6,439 nucleotides of DNA from DATDOY01 sp035293045 (GTDB taxonomy: Bacteria; Actinomycetota; Acidimicrobiia; IMCC26256; JACPCJ01). Below, piece after piece: positions 1-5,051 of this stretch. How positions within the stretch are numbered: the stretch's first letter is position 1; every line of letters begins with the position of its first letter. A model generated the notes under the pieces. That model did no database searches. It was not told the origin of the DNA and saw only the letters and a program-made list of their open reading frames with translations. Location: NCBI GenBank assembly GCA_035293045.1, contig DATDOY010000201.1, positions 1 to 6,439 on the forward strand, written 5' to 3'. A program made the position numbers and the translations under genes.

Positions 1-683
1 GGCTCCGCCCGTTTGGCGGCGATGACGTCGCGCACGTACTCGCCCATGAGGATCGACGCGTCGAAGGCGGCGCGGATGTGCTCCGGCGGCAACACGGGAT
101 CGAGGGTGCCGGCGAGGACGTGCGACCACTCCCGCAACCGGTCGCGGTCGGCCTCGGGCATCCCGAGCATCTCCGAAATGACCTGCACGGGCAGCGGAAA
201 GGCCAGATCGCCGATCACGTCCATGGCTCCTGACGGCGTCACCCGGTCAAGGTGCTCCTCGACGATGGCCTGGGCACGCGGGCGGAGGTCCTCGACGGCC
301 TTGGGCGTGAACACCTTGGCCATGAGACGGCGGAGGCGCGTGTGGGCCGGCGGGTCGAGGTTGAGGATGGCGTGGTCGCCCCGCTCGCGCACTTGCGCCG
401 TGAGCTCCTCGCCCAGCACCGCCTCGAACATGTTGAGGCGGGGCGTGTCCTCCATCCGGGCGTTGGCGAACTCCACCGAGAGCTCGGGATCGCGGATCAG
501 CCGCTCGACGTCGTCGTGACGGAACAGGAACCATGGACCGAGGACGCTGTGGTGCACCGGATCGTGCTCGCGCAGGCGGGCGTACTGCGCGTACGGGTCG
601 TCGTGATAGCCGGGCTCGAACGGGTTGAACGCGACCGGTTCGTCCGGCGCGTCGACGGGCGACGACGAATGCGACCCCGTCAC
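1..683 (-). CDS. Cytochrome P450, N-terminal half (runs off the left edge)
   Basis: This is a haem-thiolate monooxygenase; the first 227 residues are visible and the 3' end lies beyond base 1. The reading frame is open throughout. The N-terminal part has the usual bacterial soluble-CYP layout: a FNPFEPGYHDDPY stretch (residues 19-31), then YARLREHDPVHH (34-45), and the C-helix signature DPPAHTRLRR (110-119), whose His114 and Arg118 normally contact the haem propionates. Next come FTPKAVEDLRP (125-135) and a predicted helical region with EMLGMPEADRDRLREW (171-186). There is no membrane anchor, so it should be cytosolic and need ferredoxin or a similar redox partner. The I-helix, ExxR and Cys-ligand loop fall outside the window, so substrate and subfamily cannot be judged. 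I chose the GTG at 683-681 because it forms a 4-base GTGA overlap with the stop of the upstream prenyltransferase gene, implying translational coupling. An in-frame TTG at 689-687 is the alternative. Certain as a P450; function unknown. Confidence 0.93.
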   Translation of the reverse strand, partial: MTGSHSSSPVDAPDEPVAFNPFEPGYHDDPYAQYARLREHDPVHHSVLGPWFLFRHDDVERLIRDPELSVEFANARMEDTPRLNMFEAVLGEELTAQVRERGDHAILNLDPPAHTRLRRLMAKVFTPKAVEDLRPRAQAIVEEHLDRVTPSGAMDVIGDLAFPLPVQVISEMLGMPEADRDRLREWSHVLAGTLDPVLPPEHIRAAFDASILMGEYVRDVIAAKRAE

Positions 684-1699
684 GTCCAACCGAGGGCGGC
701 CCCGACCGAGAGCCCGACGATGAACAGCGCGCCGGCGCGCCGCGTATGCACGAACGCCAGTGCGGCGAACCACAACGGCCAGATCGGCCAGCGGTCGGGC
801 TTGGTGGTCGGACGGGGCTGACCGAACGCCCCCCACACCTTGCGCAACGCGGAAAGACCGAGGAACGCCACCAGCACCGTCCACGGCAGCGATCCGAACG
901 CCACCAGCACGGCGAGACCCGGATAGAAGGCCGCCATCATCCAGCGCGTGACCGCCCGGGCGCGCGGCTCTCCGAGGATGACCGGGAGCGTGCGGGTTCC
1001 GTCGCGGGCGTCCCACTCGAGCTTGTCGACGTGCTTGCCCATCAGCACCGCCGTCGACACCAGCGCATACGGGATCGAGACGGCGATGACCTCCCACGTG
1101 ACGCTGCCCACCGCCGCGTAGTAGGTGCCTCCCACCATGAGGGGACCCCACACGACGAGCACCGTCGGCTCACCCAACCCGCGCTTTTTCAGGCGGAAGG
1201 GCGGCGTGGTGTACGCGACCGACAGGAAGAACCCGCCGAGGGCGAACGCCACGACCGGCCACCCCCGAGCGACGAACAACGCGAGCATGATCGCCAAGTC
1301 GGCGAGGTTCACGACGAAGGTGATGACGAGCAAGCCGCGCTTGGTCGTGAGCCCCGAGAGGACGGGATGGGGCGCGTACAGCGCCCTCGGGTAGTCGTCG
1401 CGGTCGGTGCCGACCCACAGGTCGGCGAGGTCGTTCATGAGGTTGTTCGAGACGTGGGCCAGCACGATCCCGAGGAGCGCCAGGGCGAGCCACCCGAGGT
1501 GGAGGTCAGGGTGGCCGACGGCGAGCAGACCGCCCACGATTCCCGACGTGATCGTCATCGGGAGCACGGCGGCGCGCGTGAGCACCAGCCACTTGGTGAC
1601 GACGTCGACGCGCCCGTTCTCGGGGAGGTTGCCGGTGAGGAGCGCCTCGCGCCAGTTGGCCACGAGACCTGTCGACGGGCTCGAAAGGGTTTCGGTCAC
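680..1699 (-). CDS. UbiA-superfamily prenyltransferase, MenA-like
   Basis: This is an integral-membrane aromatic prenyltransferase that transfers a polyprenyl chain from its diphosphate to an acceptor. The first Asp-rich motif is NNLMNDLADLWVGTD (residues 85-99), which matches the N-x3-D-x2-D-x5-D pattern of MenA proteins. The second is KHVDKLEWDARDGTRTLPV (222-240), followed by LGEPRAR (242-248), again closest to the DHNA polyprenyltransferase pattern. Hydrophobic segments lie near 41-61, 66-82, 122-145, 147-166, 177-195, 203-220, 254-285 and 306-338, consistent with the eight or nine helices of the fold. The 339-residue length is slightly longer than usual for MenA, with a polar N-terminal extension of about 35 residues. 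The typical N-terminal MenA acceptor-side motif is not obvious: TRAAVLPMT stands at 41-49. The acceptor could therefore be dihydroxynaphthoate or another aromatic. The GTG start sits 6 nt after a TAGTCT -10 box. It lies 43 bp after the lipoprotein gene and overlaps the P450 gene by 4 bases. Family certain; substrate inferred. Confidence 0.88.
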   Translation of the reverse strand: MTETLSSPSTGLVANWREALLTGNLPENGRVDVVTKWLVLTRAAVLPMTITSGIVGGLLAVGHPDLHLGWLALALLGIVLAHVSNNLMNDLADLWVGTDRDDYPRALYAPHPVLSGLTTKRGLLVITFVVNLADLAIMLALFVARGWPVVAFALGGFFLSVAYTTPPFRLKKRGLGEPTVLVVWGPLMVGGTYYAAVGSVTWEVIAVSIPYALVSTAVLMGKHVDKLEWDARDGTRTLPVILGEPRARAVTRWMMAAFYPGLAVLVAFGSLPWTVLVAFLGLSALRKVWGAFGQPRPTTKPDRWPIWPLWFAALAFVHTRRAGALFIVGLSVGAALGWT

Positions 1700-1705
1700 G
1701 CTGCG

Positions 1706-1711
1706 AGACTA
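1706..1711 (-). promoter_or_regulatory. Predicted -10 box, leaderless start of the prenyltransferase gene
   Basis: On the minus strand TAGTCT (TANNNT type) is followed by six bases and then the GTG start at 1699. The transcript would begin at or next to the start codon, so no Shine-Dalgarno is needed, and none is seen. No -35 match is evident. This is a prediction from spacing only, and the gene could also be read through from the lipoprotein gene. Confidence 0.5.
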
Positions 1712-1742
1712 CCGACCGGCGGCCGCCCACCGCCCCCTGGGA

Positions 1743-2075
1743 CTACCCCGCGGGCTCGCCGCCGTCGCAGTGCTCGGCATGGAAGTTCGACACCCTGGTC
1801 GACGCAGCGAGCATGTCGGGATCGGCGAAGATCTCCTGGAGACGCGACGGGTCGTCGGCCGACGCCTCGTAGGCCTCGCGCAGCTTCCTCACATCGTCCT
1901 TGATCTCGCTCGGCGCCGCGTCGACGGCGTCATCGAGGTCGGCTTCGGTGGGGTCGGTCTCCGATGCGGCGACGAGCTTGCAGTACTCCGCAACGTCGCC
2001 TCCGCCGCCTCCGCCGCACGCTGCGGCGAGCAGCCCGCTCGCGACCACAACCGCGATTCGCCAGGTGGACGTCAT
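1743..2075 (-). CDS. Small secreted lipoprotein of unknown function
   Basis: This is a 110-residue predicted lipoprotein that I do not recognise as a named family. The N-terminus has a short charged region (Arg6), a hydrophobic core (IAVVVASGLLAA, 7-18) and a lipobox ending at Cys20. The -3 residue is Ala with Leu at -4, slightly off the canonical L-x-x-C but acceptable. After Cys20 come six glycines (21-26), a flexible tether, then an acidic, probably helical domain (28-103). This carries two cysteines, Cys32 (EYCKLVA) and Cys103 (FHAEHC), near its ends, which could form a disulfide closing a helical hairpin. The protein should be anchored on the outer face of the cytoplasmic membrane. It is divergent to purE across 45 bp and has its own predicted -10 box. 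Downstream, 43 bp away, lies the prenyltransferase gene, so the two may be co-transcribed. Being a real gene is well supported by the signal peptide; its role is unknown. Confidence 0.8.
   Translation of the reverse strand: MTSTWRIAVVVASGLLAAACGGGGGGDVAEYCKLVAASETDPTEADLDDAVDAAPSEIKDDVRKLREAYEASADDPSRLQEIFADPDMLAASTRVSNFHAEHCDGGEPAG
1998..2015 (+). repeat. Two tandem 9-bp units encoding the glycine tether
   Basis: GCCTCCGCC occurs twice in a row (1998-2006 and 2007-2015). Read on the minus strand it encodes the six glycines directly after the lipid-anchor cysteine of the lipoprotein. Such a short repeat could vary in copy number between strains and so change tether length in steps of three residues. 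Confidence 0.75.
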
Positions 2076-2084
2076 ATGCGTTGC

Positions 2085-2090
2085 ACGCTA
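2085..2090 (-). promoter_or_regulatory. Predicted -10 box of the lipoprotein gene
   Basis: The minus strand reads TAGCGT, then nine bases, then the ATG at 2075. A start about seven bases after the box would leave a leader of only two or three bases, so the message is nearly leaderless. It faces the purE promoter within the same 45-bp gap. Predicted from motif and position only. Confidence 0.4.
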
Positions 2091-2107
2091 CCGGGTGTCG
2101 TCAGCCA

Positions 2108-2113
2108 TAGGCT
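2108..2113 (+). promoter_or_regulatory. Predicted -10 box, leaderless start of purE
   Basis: TAGGCT is followed by seven bases and then the ATG at 2121. The distance places the transcription start at or one base before the A of ATG. There is no AGGAGG-like sequence suited to ribosome binding, so leaderless translation is the simplest reading. It also supports this ATG as the true purE start. The best upstream -35 candidate, TTGCAC at 2081-2086, is too far away (21-bp spacer). Confidence 0.55.
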
Positions 2114-2120
2114 GGGGCCC

Positions 2121-2627
2121 ATGTCTGACGCACCCCTCGTGGGGATCCTGATGGGCTCACCCAACGACTGGCCGACGATCGAAAAGGGCGTCGCCGTCCT
2201 CGACGAGTTGGGGATTCCGCACGACGTGCGGGTCCTCTCTGCGCACCGGACCCCCGACGCCGTGCATGAGTACGCGTCGACCGCAGCCGACCGCGGCATC
2301 AAGGTGCTCGTCGGCTGCGCAGGGATGGCGGCGCACCTCGCCGGCGTGCTCGCTGCGGTCAGCAACCTCCCCGTGATCGGGGTGCCGCTCTCGGGCGGCG
2401 TGGCCGACGGCCTCGACGCGCTCCTCGCCACGGTGCAGATGCCCAAGGGCATCCCGGTGGCGACCGTTGCGGTCGACGGCACCCAGAACGCGGCCTGGCT
2501 GGCGGCGCGCATCCTCGCCCTCACCGACGACGACATCGCCAAGCGCCTGGCCGAGGCCCGCGACACCGAACGCGATCGCATGGCCCAGGCCGACGCCGAG
2601 ATCCAAGCGAAGGCTCGACGCGAGTAA
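2121..2627 (+). CDS. purE: N5-carboxyaminoimidazole ribonucleotide mutase
   Basis: PurE converts N5-CAIR to CAIR in de novo purine synthesis, acting in the cytosol after PurK. The 168-residue length and a single domain fit stand-alone class I PurE. The phosphate and carboxylate-shuttle motifs are visible: MGSPNDW (11-17), SAHRTP (40-45, with the catalytic His42 equivalent to E. coli His45), AGMAAHLAG (67-75, His72) and VQMPKGIPVATVAV (105-118) before the C-terminal helix with NAAWLAARIL (123-132). Class II enzymes carry AGRSN in place of the AAHL loop, so this is class I by that mark. Variations are Ser-to-Asn at residue 15 (the GSxSD motif) and Pro-to-Ala at 74. The start is set by alignment with the family and by the -10 box 7 nt upstream; the frame stays open far upstream, but that part is antisense to the leftward genes. 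purK is not adjacent. The gene converges on the nickel permease gene with 46 bp between. Confidence 0.96.
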   Translation: MSDAPLVGILMGSPNDWPTIEKGVAVLDELGIPHDVRVLSAHRTPDAVHEYASTAADRGIKVLVGCAGMAAHLAGVLAAVSNLPVIGVPLSGGVADGLDALLATVQMPKGIPVATVAVDGTQNAAWLAARILALTDDDIAKRLAEARDTERDRMAQADAEIQAKARRE

Positions 2628-2673
2628 GCGCCTAGACCGAAGGCAGCCGTGGCGGACGCCGGCCTCAGCGGCG

Positions 2674-3579
2674 TTAGGTCAGGAGGGCGGGAAGACCGTC
2701 GCCGAGGTCGAACAGGTAGACCGTGCCGAGATAGAGGCTGAGCACGGCGACCACGAGCGAGACGGCGACGTACGCCCCGAAGTTGCCGCGAGCGCTCAGC
2801 ATCCCGGCGCGGGACCCCAACGCCACCGCGGTGTTCGAGATCGTCAGCCCCGCAACGAACGCCACGAGAAACGCCACCCCGACCCACGCCGACGCGGCCC
2901 CCGCCGCGCTCGCGAACAGAACCATTTGCGTCGGGGTCTCGGCGCCGACGCCGTGGAGCATGCCGACGAGGAACGAGGTGCCCCGCCCGTATTCCATGAA
3001 CGGGTCGTCGGGCAGCGCGCCAAAGTGCACGTGGCGATGACGGTGGTGTCCGTGGCGGGTGGCGGGCACATGCACTCCGCCAGGGTCATGCACCACGGCC
3101 GTCGGAACGTGCTCGTCGACGTGTGCTTCGACCACCGGGTGCTCGTGGTCGTGATCGATCACCACCGGTTCGGGCCCGCTCGCGTGGCGCGTGCGCAGCC
3201 AGCCGATCGCCCGGCGCGCACCCGAGATGGCCAGCATCCAGCGGCTCTGGAGGCGCGCGTCACGCCCGTTGCGGATCAAGGACACCATCACATACACGCC
3301 GAGGCCGAGAAGGGTGGCGCCGATGACGCGGCCCATGGCTCCGTCGAGCCACGCCGGGATGGTGGAACCGAGGGCGATGGCGGCGAGCCCGAGCACCGTG
3401 ACGACCACGCCGTGCCCGAGGATGTAGAGCGTGGAGAAGGTCAGCGAGCGCCGGCGGTCGCGTTGCGAGCCGGTGATGTCGGCGATGGCGGCGACGTGAT
3501 CCCAGTCGAATCCGTGACGCAGGCCGAGCGCGAAGGCGCTCACCACCGCGCCCCACCGCAGGCCTTCGAACGCATCCAT
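2674..3579 (-). CDS. NiCoT-family nickel/cobalt permease with His-rich loop
   Basis: This is a membrane transporter of the HoxN/HupN/NixA type, moving Ni2+ or Co2+ across the cytoplasmic membrane. The hallmark H-x4-D-H motif is present as LRHGFDWDHVAAIADIT (residues 20-36; His22, Asp27, His28). A second family mark, LGHGVVV (54-60), and a third, LHGVGAETPTQ (208-218), follow. The fourth family motif is degenerate: GLTISNTAVA (244-253) stands where classical members have an Asp-Thr pair. Hydrophobic segments lie near 9-21, 51-71, 84-103, 201-226, 229-255 and 267-290. Between helices there is a long soluble loop (about 105-195) with 14 histidines in residues 132-185, likely a metal-binding or sensing segment. 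It faces the dehydrogenase gene across 38 bp and converges with purE. No nickel enzyme or cobalamin gene is visible nearby, so metal choice and direction are unresolved; an exporter role cannot be excluded. The ATG at 3579 has no clear Shine-Dalgarno. Confidence 0.9.
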   Translation of the reverse strand: MDAFEGLRWGAVVSAFALGLRHGFDWDHVAAIADITGSQRDRRRSLTFSTLYILGHGVVVTVLGLAAIALGSTIPAWLDGAMGRVIGATLLGLGVYVMVSLIRNGRDARLQSRWMLAISGARRAIGWLRTRHASGPEPVVIDHDHEHPVVEAHVDEHVPTAVVHDPGGVHVPATRHGHHRHRHVHFGALPDDPFMEYGRGTSFLVGMLHGVGAETPTQMVLFASAAGAASAWVGVAFLVAFVAGLTISNTAVALGSRAGMLSARGNFGAYVAVSLVVAVLSLYLGTVYLFDLGDGLPALLT

Positions 3580-3604
3580 CGGGAATCAGTGTCGCGCACC
3601 GGCG

Positions 3605-3610
3605 TAGGGT
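3605..3610 (+). promoter_or_regulatory. Predicted -10 box, leaderless start of the dehydrogenase gene
   Basis: TAGGGT is followed by exactly seven bases and the ATG at 3618, the same geometry as purE. No Shine-Dalgarno is present. The box lies in the 38-bp gap shared with the divergent nickel permease gene. Predicted from motif and spacing. Confidence 0.55.
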
Positions 3611-3617
3611 CTGGCGC

Positions 3618-4412
3618 ATGACGGCACTCACAGGCAGACGGGCGCTCGTAACGGGCGGGGCATCGGGCATCGGCAAGGCGACGGCAACGCGGTTCGCCTC
3701 GGAGGGCGCGGCGGTGTGCGTGGTCGACGTCGCCGAGGACGGCAAGGTCGTCGCCGACGACATCGGCGGCACGTTCATCCAGGGCGACGTTGGGGATCCC
3801 GCGTTCAACCGCGAGATGGTCGAACACTGCGTCTCGGCGCTCGGCGGTCTCGACCTCGTCCACCTCAACGCTGGGGTGGTCTGCAACGTCACGGACATGA
3901 CGGCGCTGACCGACGACCAGTACCAGCGCATCATGCGGGTCAACGTCGACGGCGTCGTCTATGGCATTCGAGAGGTGGTACCTGCGATGGAGCAGGCCGC
4001 CAAGGGCGGCGTCGACGCGTCAATCGTCGTCACGGCGTCGCTCGCCGGCATCATCGGCTTCGCCGTCGATCCGATCTACACCCTCACCAAACACGCCGTG
4101 GTCGGGCTCGTCCGCAGCCTTCCCGAACACCTCGGCGCCAAGGGCATCCGCATCAACACCGTGAACCCGGGCATCGTCGCCACCCCGCTGCTCGGCGACG
4201 AAGCCATCGGCATGTTCGAACAGGCCGGGTTCCCGCTCCTCGCCCCCGAGGACATCGCCGCCGCCGTGATGACGATCGTCACCGGTGACGGCAGCGGCCA
4301 GTGCTGGCCGGTCCAGCCGGGGCGCGACCCCGAACCCTATGAGTTCCGTCAGGTTCCCGGTCCCCGCACCTCGGGTGCGCAGGGGATGCGGCCCCCGAGC
4401 CTGCCCGGTTGA
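3618..4412 (+). CDS. Short-chain dehydrogenase/reductase (classical SDR)
   Basis: This is a cytosolic NAD(P)-dependent oxidoreductase of the classical SDR type, 264 residues. The Rossmann nucleotide loop is TGGASGIG (12-19). Asp37 at the end of the second strand (CVVDVAE) predicts preference for NAD over NADP. GDV (56-58) and LNAG (83-86) follow. The catalytic set is complete: Asn109, Ser141, Tyr154 and Lys158 (YTLTK), with the NPG loop at 183-185. The substrate-binding lid (about 190-210) is short. The C-terminal tail after residue 230 is proline-rich and contains PVQPGRDPEP and VPGPR, a tail I associate with uncharacterised actinobacterial SDRs. The ATG start is supported by the N-terminal LTGRRALVTGG family pattern and by the upstream -10 box. 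It has no evident operon partner: the nickel permease gene is divergent and the proteasome activator gene starts 93 bp later with its own promoter. The substrate (alcohol, sterol or hydroxyacyl compound) cannot be told from sequence. Confidence 0.94.
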   Translation: MTALTGRRALVTGGASGIGKATATRFASEGAAVCVVDVAEDGKVVADDIGGTFIQGDVGDPAFNREMVEHCVSALGGLDLVHLNAGVVCNVTDMTALTDDQYQRIMRVNVDGVVYGIREVVPAMEQAAKGGVDASIVVTASLAGIIGFAVDPIYTLTKHAVVGLVRSLPEHLGAKGIRINTVNPGIVATPLLGDEAIGMFEQAGFPLLAPEDIAAAVMTIVTGDGSGQCWPVQPGRDPEPYEFRQVPGPRTSGAQGMRPPSLPG

Positions 4413-4476
4413 TCGAGCGCCTCGCGATCGCGGCCGTCGCTCAGGAACGGCTGCGTATCCAACCGTGAGGGCGTCC

Positions 4477-4482
4477 TATCCT
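4477..4482 (+). promoter_or_regulatory. Predicted -10 box upstream of the proteasome activator gene
   Basis: TATCCT (TANNNT type) would start transcription near 4489-4490, leaving a leader of about 16 bases that contains the Shine-Dalgarno. No good -35 hexamer is seen at 16-18 bp. This unit is thus leadered, unlike the purE and dehydrogenase genes, and probably also drives the downstream DAHP synthase gene. Confidence 0.4.
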
Positions 4483-4495
4483 TTGACGCGCATCC

Positions 4496-4501
4496 AAGGA
4501 G
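4496..4501 (+). promoter_or_regulatory. Shine-Dalgarno of the proteasome activator gene
   Basis: AAGGAG stands four bases before the ATG at 4506. It is the only canonical ribosome binding site at a gene start in this window and fixes the start codon of this gene. Confidence 0.8.
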
Positions 4502-4505
4502 CACC

Positions 4506-5051
4506 ATGGCCGATCAACCACAACCCAACCCCGCGACACCCCGTGCCGCCGATCCCGAGCCCGATCCCGAGCCCGCGCCGGAACCCGCGCCGGAAAAGGC
4601 CCAGTTCGAGTTGGTCGACGCGCCCGCCGCGGCCGATTCGGGCGCCGCCGAGCGCGACGAGTCCGTCGTGCACCCGTCGAAGCTCATCCGCATCGCCTCG
4701 ATGGTGCGGAACATGCTCGAGGAAGTCCGCCGCGCCCCGCTCGACGACGCCGGCCGCCGGCTCCTGCGGGCCATCCACGAGCGCTCGATCAACGAACTCG
4801 AGGGCGTGCTCTCCGAGGACCTGAAGGCGGAGCTCGCCGAGGTCGTCCTCCCGTTCACCGCCGAAACCCCGACCGAGTCCGAGCTGCGCATCGCGCAGGC
4901 CCAACTCGTCGGGTGGCTCGAAGGTCTCTTCCACGGCATCCAGGCCACGATCTTCAGCCAGCAGATGACGATGCAGCAGCAGCTCGAGGAGATGCGTCAG
5001 CGCAAGGCGCTCGAGAGCGGCGGTCCCGAGCGGACGGGTCCGTACCTTTAG
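4506..5051 (+). CDS. bpa: Bacterial proteasome activator Bpa/PafE
   Basis: This is an ATP-independent activator that forms a dodecameric ring on the 20S proteasome and lets it degrade unfolded or selected proteins without Mpa/ARC and pupylation. The 181-residue protein matches mycobacterial Bpa (also PafE) closely in its core. KLIRIASMVRNMLEEVRRAPLD (59-80) is the first helix, RLLRAIHERSINELEGVLS (85-103) the second, and LRIAQAQLVGWLEGLFHGIQ (127-146) the near-invariant third; the last helix continues through FSQQMTMQQQLEEMRQRK (150-167). The C-terminus is GPYL (178-181), the counterpart of the GQYL proteasome-docking tail, so the key penultimate Tyr and final Leu are kept. Residues 1-55 are disordered, rich in Pro and Glu, and contain DPEP/APEP repeats. 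The ATG follows a good Shine-Dalgarno. The stop TAG shares its last base with the GTG of the DAHP synthase gene. No 20S subunit gene is in the window. Identity is secure. Confidence 0.93.
   Translation: MADQPQPNPATPRAADPEPDPEPAPEPAPEKAQFELVDAPAAADSGAAERDESVVHPSKLIRIASMVRNMLEEVRRAPLDDAGRRLLRAIHERSINELEGVLSEDLKAELAEVVLPFTAETPTESELRIAQAQLVGWLEGLFHGIQATIFSQQMTMQQQLEEMRQRKALESGGPERTGPYL
4551..4595 (+). repeat. 12-bp tandem repeats in the disordered N-terminus of bpa
   Basis: GATCCCGAGCCC occurs twice exactly (4551-4562, 4563-4574). It is followed by GCGCCGGAACCC (4575-4586) and most of another copy (4587-4595). The units encode DPEP, DPEP, APEP and APE at residues 16-30 and keep the frame. This looks like recent local duplication in a region under weak constraint. 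Confidence 0.85.

Noticed and set aside
252..821. Rightward open frames across 13-821
   Set aside because: They are antisense to the cytochrome P450, whose C-helix motif and family-like sequence are on the minus strand.
746..1903. 385-residue rightward open frame opposite the prenyltransferase and lipoprotein genes
   Set aside because: Composition is Arg/Gly/Asp/Glu-rich low-complexity typical of the antisense of high-GC3 coding DNA; the opposite strand encodes a clear UbiA protein and a lipoprotein.
1407..2120. Upstream extension of the purE frame
   Set aside because: It would add 238 residues antisense to two genes; PurE homology and the -10 box both point to the ATG at 2121.
2657..2673. 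5-bp GC stem (CGCCG/CGGCG, 7-base loop) between the convergent purE and permease genes as a terminator
   Set aside because: The stem is short and neither strand has a U-rich tract after it; such stems are common by chance in this base composition.
2467..3621. 384-residue rightward open frame opposite the nickel permease gene
   Set aside because: It starts inside purE in another frame and is antisense to a well-marked NiCoT protein; no recognisable domain, skewed composition.
3260..3943. 227-residue leftward frame spanning the permease and dehydrogenase starts
   Set aside because: It crosses two real genes and the divergent gap out of frame; no family pattern.
4415..4442. Inverted repeat GAGCG/CGCTC around the palindrome CGCGATCGCG after the dehydrogenase gene
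   Set aside because: The arms are short with internal mismatches and no T-run follows; it could be a chance GC palindrome, and I cannot support an operator or terminator from one copy.
4285..4824. 179-residue rightward frame bridging the dehydrogenase gene end and bpa
   Set aside because: Pro/Arg/Ser-rich shadow frame overlapping two confident genes.
4913..5050. Upstream ATG in the DAHP synthase frame
   Set aside because: The 46 extra residues are read out of frame inside bpa and have no family similarity; the GTG at 5051 gives the normal class II length.
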